From contig CAUEEP010000937.1 in the NCBI GenBank assembly GCA_958450365.1, positions 434,501 through 498,500 on the forward strand: 64,000 bases of DNA, written 5' to 3'. The notes below the pieces were generated by a model. The model made no database searches. It worked only from the letters and a program-made list of their open reading frames with translations, and was not told the origin of the DNA. This DNA comes from Mesorhabditis belari (Eukaryota; Nematoda; Chromadorea; Rhabditida; Rhabditidae). The position numbers and the translations under genes were made by a program. Shown here piece after piece: positions 32,501 to 42,165 of the stretch. Each line of letters opens with the position of its first letter. Position 1 is the first letter of the stretch.

Positions 32501-35500
32501 AAGATTTCGTTAGCTCTTTTCCTTGTTTTTTTAATCTTTAACCAGTCTCAAAGGATTTCAGCTAAACAAAACTTTTTAGGCTTACCTAGAGGCTAGATTC
32601 GTGGTTTTTTTAGAAAAAACTCACCTTATTCTTAATCGTTTTTAAATTTAAGCTATCTAAGCTATCTAGAGACTCGATTACGATAGTTTTAAAGAAACTA
32701 GAAATCTAGAAATCTGGAAATTTAGAAATCTAAACAAAAAGCTTTATTTCTTTGTTTAATTTGAAATTTCAGCTTTTAGCTGCTTCTAGTTGCTTCTAGC
32801 TGCTTCTAGCTGCTTCTAGCTGCTTCTAGCTGCTTCTAGCTGCTTCTAGCTGCTTCTAGTTGCTTCTAGCTGCTTCTAGCTGCTTCTAGCTGCTTCTAGC
32901 TGCTTCTAGCTGCTTCTAGCTGCTTCTAGCTGCTTCTAGTTGCTTCTAGCTGCTTCTAGCTGCTTCTAGCTGTTTTTAGCTGCTTTTAACTTTTAAGCTT
33001 TTAAAATTATTATTTGTTAGTTTAAATTGGTTTAAATTGGTTTAAATTGGCTAAAATTGGCTAAAATTGGCTAAAATTGGCTAAAATTGGCTAAAATTGG
33101 TCTAAAATTGGTTTAAAATTCGTTTAAATTCGTTTAAATTGATCTTTTGATGTGAAAATAAAGGAAAACAAAGCTTTTGAAGGTTCTTTGAAGCTTTAGA
33201 TCCGTTTGAAGAGCTTCAAAAGACTTTAGATAGCTTTTAAGAGCTTCAAAAGTCTTTTGATAGGTTTTAAGAGCTTCAAAAGAGCTTTTAGGAGCTTTTG
33301 ATGCCTTGCTTTACAATATAAACCTCAAAATCTTTGTTATTTGTTAGTTTTTTGGGCAAATCTCGTGTCGATTTTGGGGTAATTCGTGATTTTGGATCAA
33401 TGGTTCGATAATTAAGATCAATGGTTCGATAATTAAGATCAAGGGTTCGATAATTAAGATCAAGGATTCAATCATTATTCTCTTTTCAAAGCCTATGCCT
33501 GTTTTTCGAGCTCCTTTTTGCTTTTCGAGAGTTGTTTTATCTGAAAATCTCATTTAATTGCTAGTTTTTTCCTTACTTTATCAGCTGGACATTCTGGATC
33601 GAATTGAGCCGGCAGGGAAAGCATTAGCTGTTGAGCGTTCTGGAAAATCAAGAGGATTTATAGTTCTAAATGATTATTATAGTTCTACATGATTATTATA
33701 GTTCTAAATGATTATTATAGCTTTTCATGCAGTTTACAAGATTTAGCTGCAAGGGGAATCGAACCCGAGCAAAAGAGAGGGTAGCTGGTTCTTGATACAA
33801 GCCTCTTATCCACTAGACTACCGAGGGAGCTGTTCCAGGAGTGTGTAAGGCCTTAAATAGATAGCCAAAGACTTTTTGAGATTAGGTAAAAGATTTGGCT
33901 GCAAGGGGAATCGAACCCGGGCAAAAGGCTGGTCAGATCGTTCTTGAACCAAGCCTCTTATCCACTACACCACCACGGAACCTCTTTGCCGAGCTTGTAA
34001 ACGGCCCAAATGAGCCATGGAGCCGGGCCGGCTTAAATGGATAGCAGGCCGGCAAGGTTCGCTCACTCTTTCACCTCTCTTTCTCCCAGGAAAATGAAAG
34101 CCTTATCTACCCAAACAGTTTGCCAGATCGCGAGCGATTACCAGACCGCACAAAGAACACTTTGCCAGCCATAATGGTCATTATTTTGTTCTGTAAATGT
34201 TCCCAAATGTCATTTAATGTTTAAAAATCTGTTGCCAGGGGTTTTCAAGGTCGTAGAATCTATTGCCCGGGTTTATTTTAACCATTTTTTTCTAAGAAAA
34301 GACTCCAATTCGATTCTGAAGAGATTCTCAATCAGCTTTGTTAGAAATCGGCTTTGTTAGAAACGCACTTTCACCGTATCGTCATCAGTCATCGATCCAC
34401 ACTTCGGACAAGCGATATAGCACGGATCCGAGGTTTCCGTGACGACCAGAGCTTGTTCACAGCAAGGATTTGAGCATCTGAAGTTTAGAATCATAGATCA
34501 TAATAGTTTTTTTTTCAAAAAAACCTGATTGCCGTCAAAATGTCATCACCAGAATCAGTGCAACGCGAGCATTCGCAATCGAAAAACCATCGAGCCTAGG
34601 AAAAGGAGAGAGTTCATTGTTAAGAGAGAGGAAAAACTGCTTTCTCTTAGCATTGATTCTTAGCACTAAGCGCAAAAATTGGCTTTAAAATTCTATGGGA
34701 TTCGTTTTTCACTTTTACTCAATTACTGTTTGTCTTTAAATTCCATTACTTATCATTCAGCTGATTAAAACAATTTTTTTGATCTATCTGGATGTCACGA
34801 AAACTTATGAGCCAGTTTATTCAGTCACTTAACAACAAATTTTATTGGAGGTACGGTAGCCCGGTCTTTTGGCTACAGTATACCCTGTATTAAAAAGTAT
34901 CCAGCTAATTAAAACAATTTTTTTGATCTATCTAGATGTCACAAAAACTTATGAGCCTGTTTATTCAGTCACTTAACAACAAATTTTATTGGAGGTACGG
35001 TAGCCCGGTCTTTTGGTCACAGTATGCCTTGTATTAAAAAGGATCCAGCTAATCAAAACAATTTTTTTGATCTATCTGGATGTCACGAAAACTTATGAGT
35101 CAGTTTATTCAGTTGCTTAACAACAAATTTTCTTAGTGGTACAGTAGCCCGGTCTTTTGGCTACAGTATACCCCGGATTAAAAAGTATCCAGCTAATTAA
35201 AACAATTTTTTTGATCTATCTGGATGTCACGAAAACTTATGAGCCAGTTTATTCAGTTGCTTAACAACAAATTTTATTAGAGGTACAGTAGCCCGGTCTT
35301 TTGGCTACAGTATACCCTGGATTAAAAAGTATCCAGCTAATTAAAACAATTTTTTTGATCCATCTGGATGTCACAAAAACTTATGAGTCAGTTTATTCAG
35401 TCACTTCACAACAAATTTTATTAGAGGTACAGTAGCTTACCATTACTTTAAAACACGTAAAAATTGATTTTAATAGTTTAACAAGAAAGCAAAAAGGTTT

Positions 35501-38500
35501 TGATAGTTTCGATGAAAATTTTGATAGTGAGGGGATTCGAACCAGGGATAACCAGCTCACAAGCCGAGCACACTATCCACTACACTATCTGGCCACTGTT
35601 TATAGAACAAAATTTTCTGTTTTAAAGAAACTTGTTGAAGAAATTGTTGAAAAAAATGAAATTTGGGCTTTGAATACGACCTCGCTGCGGTATAAGGCTT
35701 AATTACTTTCGCCTCAGCAATGACTGGATGGTGTAGTGGATAGTGTGCTAGCCTCTGGCTCTGCTTTCCCTCGAGACCTCCCGGGTTCGAATCCTTTCAC
35801 TGTCAAAATTTTTTTTTGCTTTTTTTGTTAAACCACTAAAATGAATTTTTAAGTATTTTAAAGTGTCTATAGAAGCTAAATCTAAAGCTAAAGCTAAATA
35901 GTAGTTCACCAAGAAGCTAAGTAACAGTAAAAAGCTAGATAACAGTTCGCTAAGAAGCTAAGTAACATTAAAAAGCTAAATAGCAGTTGCCTAAGAAGCT
36001 AAGTAACAGTAAAAAGCTAGATAACAGTTCGTTAAGAAGCTAAGGAACATTAAAAAGCTAGATAACAGTTCGCCTAAGAAGCTAAGTAACAGTAAAAAGT
36101 AGCTAAATAGCAGGTCTGTAAGTAGCTGAATAGCATTGCCAATTTGAAACAGTTTCCCTAGTTTGTGTTCGACCAAAATGTACCAAATCCAAAGACCAAA
36201 TCTACCTTCAACTCTTTCCGTCTCACATATTTACTCCGTCCAACGTCTATGTACGAAATGAAAGCTTTGTCGAAGTCGGCTGAATACCTTTTTTACTGAA
36301 TTTCTGGATTTCGATCATAATTTGCAGATTTTACTTTAAAAATGAATCATCACGATGTTCTGCAGATTGCTCTACATTTTCTACACGTACTACACGTTCT
36401 ACACGTTCTACAGATACTACAGATACTACACGACAATTCTATGCACAAATCTACGACAATCCTACTACTAAGGCTATTGCCGGTGTTCAGCAAAAACTCT
36501 GAACCTGTATCCACGCCGGGCACCAGCGGTCTGAGCACAACGCGAAACCCGTCGAAAACCATTGAACAAGTCGGCCGACAAGAGTGGTTGAACTTTGAGA
36601 CACCTGCAAAATGGTAGATTGTTGAAAGACTTTAGCAGGATTTTCCCGAAAGCCGAGTACAATTCCTGTTTTACTTGTCCAAGCTTATGGACAGGCTATG
36701 AAAGGTCAAGCAAGACTTTTTAATATCCCATTGTGCAAGCTGGATGTCACAACAAACAATGAAAAAGTTTAAAACGACAGGGCTAACTTTTTAGAAATCT
36801 CGAATTTGATCCGACACTCCCGGTCCAGTTTTATCCAAAACTGACAAGGCTGCCAGTTATTTTTATTATCTCAGGGTGCAAGCTGGATGTCACATAAAAC
36901 AATGAAAAAGTCAAATCTGCTTTCTGGGCTAATCCGGGAATTTCTTTTGGGAACACTCATGTAACTCGCCCAAATCCAGCGCCATCCCGGCCTCATTGCC
37001 CGCATTTGTGTGAATCGAGTGCGAGTTGATTTGCACTTTGCAGAAAATGTCGAAAAAGGTTTCCTAAAAGCTTCAGCTTTATATTATTTATGAACGATTT
37101 GAATTCTTTGAGTTCTTTACCCGATCCGGCATCTCATCTCCTCTAAATGTCGTCATTTTGTTGAGGATTTTCTCGAAGTAATCCATCTTGAAGCTGTCTT
37201 GGCTGAAAATGGTCTTTTTGTTTAGTTTGTTTTGTTGTTTTGTGTTGTTTAGCTAGTTTAGACTATTTAGGTGTACTATATTTTTTAAAAGATGCGTTTC
37301 AGGCAAGGTTATTTGACTAAAACAATTTTTTTGATCTATCTGGATGTCACGAATACTTATGAGCCAGTTTATTCAGTCACTTAGCAACAAATTTTATTAT
37401 AGGTACGGTAGCCCAGTCTTTTGCCTACAGTATACCCTGGATTAAAAAGTATTCAGCTAATTGAAACAAATTTTTTTGATCTATCTGGATGTCACGAAAA
37501 CTTATGAGCCAGTTTATTCAGTCACTTAACAACAAATTGTATTAGAGGTACAGTAGTTGGACTACGGTAGTTTTCGTCGGTCGGCTAAATTGAGTCTAAA
37601 ACTTTGCAAGGCTCCGTCCTGAAATCCAGTTCAGAGCTTAAAATTGTCAGATTCAAAAATCTCCAGCTGGAACGCAGTTTAGGGCCCTGACAAAGAACGA
37701 GAAAAAGTGCCTTCTTCAAAAGTTCAAATTTTCTCTCGAAATTTTTCTAGAAAGTGGAATGCATTCCAGATCGGCTATAGCAAAGGAAATTTTTAAGAGA
37801 TCTTTATTTTTTCAAAATTTTCAAGTCTCGTAAAGTTTGCCTCAGAAATCTCGCGTTTACGAGCAATTCAGCAGATTTTGATTAGAGATTCGGATTCCGC
37901 GTTCGATTTTGTATTGGATTTGGAGTGGCCTAGTACTCCCTAGTCAGAGGATACCTTTTATAAAGCTTTAACTCTCCTACCGTATCTCATCTTTGTGATC
38001 CATCAATGATTGAAATTGTCTTTCCCTTTCCCATCCATATTTATCACCATTATCTTTCAAGAAAAGCACTCGATCGATGATTTTTGATTGAAAGAGAACC
38101 TCGGTGAGGGGAAGATTTGGGAACACCTGAAAGAAAGGAGTGTATGGCTTTAGCAGTGCTCTAGTTCTAGCGGCTCTAGCTCTAGCGGCTCTAGCTCTAG
38201 CGGCTCTAGCTCTAGCGGCTCTAGCTCTAGCGGCTCTAGCTCTAGCGTAATGCTCTAGCTCTAGCTCTTCCTCCTCCAGCTAGAGAAAACTCAAGAGTTC
38301 AATGCCCAGGTTTATTTCCCTGATTTGAGCTTAAAGTACTGAAAAAGTCTCACTTTTTGTAGTCTCTTGCACTCATTTCGGTGCAACTTCCACGCCAATC
38401 GTTGACATTCTTTGTTGCAATATCTGAAGATTTAAAAATAGAAAAAGAATCCAGTTACGTCACAGACTACAGGCACAAAACCAAAGCTGGGCCTTGGCTT

Positions 38501-39368
38501 CATCCTGGCCTTGGCCTAGGCCTCATTCTGGCCTTGGCTTCACTTCTGACCTTGGCCTTGGCCTCATCCTGGCCTTGGCTTCATTTCTGGCCTTGGCTTC
38601 ATTTCTGGCCTTGGCCTTGGCTTCATTCTAGCCTTGGCCTCATCCTGGCCTTGGCCTTGGCCTCATCCTGGCCTTGGCTTCATTTCTGACTTTGCCTACC
38701 CTGCTTTGGCTTGCCTTGGGTTGACTTGGCTTGGCTGGCTTTAAGGCCTTGCCTGGCTTAAAAGCTTAGCTCAAAAGGCTCTGAGGATCGATTGAAAGAT
38801 TCTAGGACCGATTGAAAGACTTGTGACAGTAAAGGACGATGAACACAAACCTTGCATGATTACAAGCCGAACATTTCATCAGCTTCTCATCCCCAACTGG
38901 TGGTCGCATACAAAATGAGCAGAATATCTCGATTTTCGAGTTCAACACTTGATGCGCGAATGGATATTCGAAAAGCTGAAGAAAAGGCCTTGATAGGTTT
39001 TGAGAGATTTTGAGATTCATTAGAGATTCTGAGGGTTAGCTTGACGCTGAAGGCTAGATTGACTCTGAAGTCTTCTCTAGAAAGCTCTATTAAGTTCTTA
39101 AAGGGAGAGTGTACTCCGGATTGGTACAGATCGTCGGGAATCGACAGACAAACGAACAAACAGACAAACAGACAGACGTCTCTTCTGCTTTATATAGTAG
39201 ATTCTATTCATTTACTAGTTTATTAGCTAAAATTCTATTATTAATTACCCAAGCTGCCCCAATATAATAAAATCTTTCCCTCACCTTTACTCTAGCATGA
39301 ATGCTCGCAATATCGTCATCAACTTGACCCAATTTCGTGTGTGGTTGCTCGTTTTTCTTTGGCACCAT
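29502..39368 (-). CDS. SMYD-type MYND/SET-domain protein
   Basis: Exons on the minus strand, 5' to 3': 39285-39368, 38851-38975, 38354-38423, 37981-38126, 37121-37202, 36970-37063, 36505-36603, 36206-36287, 34525-34595, 34369-34477, 33577-33639, 33499-33540, 31493-31641, 31098-31182, 30648-30755 and 29502-29627; about 511 codons. A MYND zinc finger covers residues 47-88: CSFC, CSAC, YCNKEC, HRNEC. The SET core follows with FNHSCRPTC (cofactor-site NHSC), then FISYID and a post-SET zinc site FFDCECSRC. The C-terminal helical domain includes AESILHPMNVYIARLR. The family methylates lysines on histones or other proteins; closest in layout to SMYD3. The usual glycine-rich S-sequence before MYND is not seen, so the first exon is the least certain. 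The exon 7/8 join is one base out of phase, and two donors appear to be GC. Introns are packed with repeats and tRNA-like elements. Confidence 0.88.
29670..29753 (-). pseudogene. tRNA-like element, class II size
   Basis: On the minus strand, TAGCTCAGTCGGTTAGAGG (box A) and GGGTTCAATCCC (box B) with a long variable arm. It is similar to the plus-strand element at 45591. It lies in the last intron of the SMYD gene. Confidence 0.45.
29879..29953 (+). pseudogene. tRNA-like element
   Basis: CTCGTGGTGTAGTGGATAAG, then GGGTTCGATCCC. It belongs to the GGATAAG subfamily of the 33.7-kb and 41-kb clusters. Confidence 0.45.
30165..30537. repeat. Minisatellite (CTGTCTGGGTTACGGTAGCG)
   Basis: About 18 units of a 20-bp-type repeat (GCTGTCTGGGTTACGGTA with insertions), in a SMYD intron. 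The Tyr/Arg/Asn ORF on the minus strand is an artefact. Confidence 0.85.
30783..31075. repeat. (GGAAGAAGA)n purine tract
   Basis: A G/A-only array of 6-, 9- and 12-bp units between two SMYD exons. Long Glu-, Arg- or Leu/Pro-rich ORFs over it are artefacts. Confidence 0.9.
31262..31478 (+). repeat. Dispersed repeat with TATATAAGGCTTT
   Basis: Shares about 200 bp with 40828-41015: AATAAAATGAATATC, GGCCTCGAAAACCCCT, TGACTGGCTA.ATGTTCTTTG and GGTATATAAGGCTTTC. At the 41-kb locus this precedes tandem tRNA-like units; a reversed relative is at 33985-34165. Confidence 0.75.
31813..32340 (-). pseudogene. Tandem cluster of four tRNA-like elements
   Basis: Copies at 31813-31890, 31972-32048, 32123-32199 and 32263-32340. 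Each reads on the minus strand GGCCGAGTGGTAAATCGCT... GTTCGATCCCACCATTG with a class II-sized variable arm. Spacers contain AGCCATTAAGACC.AAATA. The unit is about 150 bp and tandemly duplicated, with diverged anticodon regions. The box A GGCCGAGTGG is like tRNA-Leu or tRNA-Ser. Acceptor ends do not pair well. Confidence 0.55.
32770..32990. repeat. 10-bp repeat (AGCTGCTTCT)
   Basis: About 21 nearly identical units in a SMYD intron. Confidence 0.95.
33018..33142. repeat. 10-bp repeat (GGCTAAAATT/GGTTTAAATT)
   Basis: About 12 units adjoining AT-rich sequence. Confidence 0.85.
33185..33305. repeat. ~27-bp repeat (GAGCTTCAAAAG)
   Basis: Four imperfect copies of GAGCTTCAAAAGNCTTTNGAT. Confidence 0.7.
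33393..33468. repeat. 21-bp repeat (GGTTCGATAATTAAGATCAA)
   Basis: Three to four copies in a SMYD intron, ending 31 bp before the small exon 33499-33540. Confidence 0.8.
33745..33982 (-). pseudogene. Two tandem tRNA-like units
   Basis: Minus-strand copies at 33745-33830 and 33897-33982: CCTCGGTAGTCTAGTGGATA then GGGTTCGATTCCCCTTGCAG. The 66-bp spacer (TGGCTATCTATTTAAGGCC) matches the spacers between the 41-kb units. Confidence 0.55.
33985..34170 (-). repeat. Reversed relative of the TATATAAGG repeat
   Basis: Carries inverted counterparts of the 40.9-41.06 kb sequence (AAGCCTTAT.TACCCAAAC, CGCACAAAGAACA). It stands in the same position relative to its tRNA-like units as at 41 kb. Confidence 0.6.
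34765..35440. repeat. 144-bp tandem repeat (family A)
   Basis: Five copies starting near 34769, 34913, 35057, 35201 and 35345. Each contains TTTTTTTGATCTATCTGGAT, GTCACGAAAACTTATGAGCC and GGTACGGTAGCCCGGTCTTT. Further copies lie at 37318-37555. All are in SMYD introns. Confidence 0.95.
35522..35597 (-). pseudogene. tRNA-like element
   Basis: Minus strand: GATAGTGTAGTGGATAGTG and GGTTCGAATCCCCTCACT. It is the left half of a divergent pair with 35719-35805. Confidence 0.5.
35719..35805 (+). pseudogene. tRNA-like element, class II size
   Basis: ATGACTGGATGGTGTAGTGG then GGGTTCGAATCC, with a 20-base variable arm. It is divergent to 35522-35597 across a 120-bp spacer that matches (reverse complement) the spacer at 5060-5183. 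Confidence 0.5.
35885..36132. repeat. ~25-bp repeat (AAGAAGCTAAGTAACAGTAA)
   Basis: About eight variable copies of AAGCTAAGTAACAGTAAAAAGC in a SMYD intron. Confidence 0.8.
36722..36918. repeat. ~145-bp repeat (family B)
   Basis: Two copies contain TGCAAGCTGGATGTCAC, AACAATGAAAAAG and CCAGTTATTTTTATTATC. More copies lie at 61740-62200. Shares only the core CTGGATGTCAC with family A. Confidence 0.85.
37318..37555. repeat. 144-bp repeat family A, second site
   Basis: Two further copies, diverged a few percent from those at 34765-35440. Confidence 0.9.
38158..38275. repeat. 18-bp repeat (CGGCTCTAGCTCTAG)
   Basis: Six to seven units in a SMYD intron. Confidence 0.85.
38488..38765. repeat. Repeat (CTTGGCTTCATTCTGGC)
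   Basis: Irregular 6-bp-based units CTTGGC with CTTCATTCTGG, in a SMYD intron. Confidence 0.85.
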
Positions 39369-39699
39369 CCTGAATTGTTATTTTATAGAAAGAACTAGTC
39401 TGGATCGGCTAGTTCTTTGATCGGATCGGCCAAAGATCAATCTGAGACTTGGACAGACTTCTTCAACGATGAACAAAAGAAAATTTAAGAAACTAAACAC
39501 AAAACGCAAAAAGTTTAAGCTTTTAGAGTTAAATCTGATTTCGTAAGAAGTGGATTTAGGAAATAACATTGAAAAATTTTCAAAATCAGAAAATGGGAAC
39601 TTTTCTAGTGGGGATAAGCCAAATGGTGGGACTTTGAAGGGGGAAAGGAGGGAAGAGACAAATACGAGTGTGGATATTACACAAAAGATTTGGAAAGAA

Positions 39700-40395
39700 G
39701 GACAGAAGGAAAGAAGGACAGAAAGAAGGACAGAAGAAGGACAGAAGGACAGAAGAAGGACAGAAGAAGGACAGAGAAGGACAGAAGAAGGAGAAGAAGG
39801 ACAGAAAGAGGACAGAAGGGAGAGGCGAGGGGCAGGAGGCAGAAGAAGGACAGAAGAAGGGAAAGAAGGACAGAAGAAGGACAGAAAGAAGGACAGAAGG
39901 AAAGAAGGACAGAAAGAAGGACAGAAAGAAGGACAGAAAGAAGGACAGAAAGAAGGACAGAAAGAAGGACAGAAAGAAGGACAGAAAGAAGGACAGAAAG
40001 AAGGACAGAAAGAAGGACAGAAAGAAGGACAGAAAGAAGGACAGAAAGAAGGACAGAAAGAAGGACAGAAAGAAGGACAGAAAGAAGGACAGAAAGAAGG
40101 ACAGAAAGAAGGACAGAAAGAAGGACAGAAAGAAGGACAGAAAGAAGGACAGAAAGAAGGACAGAAAGAAGGACAGAAAGAAGGACAGAAAGAAGGACAG
40201 AAAGAAGGACAGAAAGAAGGACAGAAAGAAGGACAGAAAGAAGGACAGAAAGAAGGACAGAAAGAAGGACAGAAAGAAGGACAGAAAGAAGGACAGAAAG
40301 AAGGACAGAAAGAAGGACAGAAAGAAGGACAGAAAGAAGGACAGAAAGAAGGACAGAAAGAAGGACAGAAAGATAGAAAGAAAGAAAGAGAGAAA
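39700..40395. repeat. 12-bp array (GAAGGACAGAAA)
   Basis: A perfect region of about 39 units (39897-40370) is preceded by a variable region. Because 12 is a multiple of 3 and no unit has a stop, five or more frames on both strands stay open for 200 to 375 codons (for example 39378-40505 minus). They are not genes. Confidence 0.95.
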
Positions 40396-40544
40396 GAAAG
40401 AGAAAAACTGGAACTTTGTGAGTGGATTGGTGGATAGAAAAATGGGAAAGCGTCCACTGGAATCAGATATTCGTTTTCTTGGACCAAAGCATATTTTTTC
40501 AACAAATTCTTGAATGTTCAACGTTTCAATTTCATTTCTTCTAG

Positions 40545-40738
40545 TCCTTCTAGTGACAATGGACTACTAGAGGACTACTAGAGTCCTCTAGTAGTCCTCT
40601 AGTAGTCCTTGTCCCCTAGGGTGGGGCAGGTCCTCTAGTAGTCCTCTAGTCCTCTAGTAGTCCTCTAGTCCTCTAGTAGTCCTCTAGTAGTTTACAATGG
40701 ACTACTAGAGTCCTCTAGTAGTCCATTATAAGTCCATA
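40545..40738. repeat. Palindromic repeat (CTAGTAGTCCT)
   Basis: Units of CTCTAGTAGTC and their inverse GACTACTAGAG occur in both orientations, so the block can fold on itself. Confidence 0.85.
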
Positions 40739-40827
40739 AGTAGCTTTCTCAAAAGACTTTCAATATTTTCTTTCATCGAAATCATCCCAACAATCGATTG
40801 CTTTTTCAAGAGAAGAAAACCCGTGTT

Positions 40828-41015
40828 CAATAAAATGAATATCGCCAATCGATTCTCCGGCCTCGAAAACCCCTGGGTACAAATTTTCAGCTAAATATCT
40901 TTTTTCGGCCATACAAAAGAGAAATTCCAGTAAGTGACTGGCTAAATGTTCTTTGTGTGGTTGCGTAAACGCTCACCATCAGGCAAACCGTTTGGGTATA
41001 TAAGGCTTTCCTTTT
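40828..41015 (+). repeat. Dispersed repeat with TATATAAGGCTTT
   Basis: Second plus-strand copy of the 31262-31478 repeat. It contains GGGTATATAAGGCTTTCC and is followed 100 bp later by three tRNA-like units. Confidence 0.75.
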
Positions 41016-41120
41016 GGAGTTTAAAGGGCAAGGGGACCGAGCGACTGATTAGGGGAGAAGAAAGAGAGGAAAAAACGTCTTTGGTTATCCGTTTGAGGCG
41101 TTTACACGCTCGGCGAACAG

Positions 41121-41512
41121 GTCCCTCGGTGGTGTAGTGGATAAGGGGCTTGGTTCAAGAACGAGCTGGTCAGCGTTTTGCTTGGGTTCGATTCCCCTTA
41201 CAGCCGTATCTTTTACCATGAGCTCAAAACGCCTTTGGTTATCTATTTGAGGCGTTTACCCGCTCTGCGAGAAGGTTCCTCGGTAGTCTAGTGGATAAGG
41301 GGCTTGTTTCAAGAGCGGGCCGGGAGAGCCTTGCTCAGGTTCGATTCCGCATGCAGCCACATCTTTTGCAATCAGCTCAAAAAGTCTTTCGCTATCTATT
41401 TGAGGCGTTTACACGCTCGGCCGACAGGTCCCTCGGTAGTCTAGTGGATAAGAGGCTTGGTTCAAGAGCGAACTGGACCCTCTTTTGCTCGGGTTCAATT
41501 CCCCTTGCAGCA
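41121..41512 (+). pseudogene. Three tandem tRNA-like units
   Basis: Copies at 41121-41205, 41276-41358 and 41428-41512. Each has CCTCGGTGGTGTAGTGGATA or CCTCGGTAGTCTAGTGGATA, a GGCTTG.TTCAAGA anticodon-like region, a class II-sized variable arm and GGGTTCGATTCCCCTT. The unit repeats every ~153 bp with spacer TTGGTTATCTATTTGAGGCG. T-stems pair at only about three positions and acceptors do not pair. Confidence 0.55.
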
Positions 41513-41631
41513 ATTTCTTTTGGGTTGAGCTCAAATTCTTGAGATTAATTTAGACTGGGCTTAGTTTTAGCCCAGTTAGCCTTGGGCTTAGTTTTAGCCT
41601 TAAACTTGGCTAGATTTTCGCTAGAAATTCT

Positions 41632-41800
41632 AGAGAGGTCTAGAGAGGTCTAGAGAGGTCTAGAGAGGTCTAGAGAGGTCTAGAGAGGTCTAGAGAGGTC
41701 TAGAGAGGTCTAGAGAGGTCTAGAGAGGTCTAGAGAGGTCTAGAGAGGTCTAGAGAGGTCTAGAGAGGTCTAGAGAGGTCTAGAGAGGTCTAGAGAGCTT
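41632..41800. repeat. 10-bp array (CTAGAGAGGT)
   Basis: About 16 perfect units. The same unit in the opposite orientation forms the array at 46137-46288. Confidence 0.95.
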
Positions 41801-42165
41801 CTGTTAAGCCATTGTCTTCCTTAAAACAGTGACTAATAGATCAAAGTTTATCTCGAATTTTCTCCAAATTCTTTATTCGAAATTCGAATTCTGTAATCGA
41901 TTTGTTTGATAAAAAAATCAAAAATCTTTATTTTTATCTTTTTCTAAGTCTAAAATAATTTTAAACTCGAATTTTGAATCATTTTGAACTCGAAAAAACT
42001 TCAATATTTTAAAGGCTCATTTAAATCACAAATTTTGAAACGTGAAAAACGAAAAGAGGGAAAGATTTGAACTGAAACCAAAAAAAGGAAATGAATGTAA
42101 AAAGAGATCAGAAGAAAAGGAATAATGAAAATATTAGGAAAAATTGCAAAAAATTCTACAATAAT

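Noticed and set aside
39378..40521. ORFs of 228 to 375 codons on both strands
   Set aside because: All are translations of the stop-free 12-bp array GAAGGACAGAAA. Several frames are open at once and nothing resembles a family.
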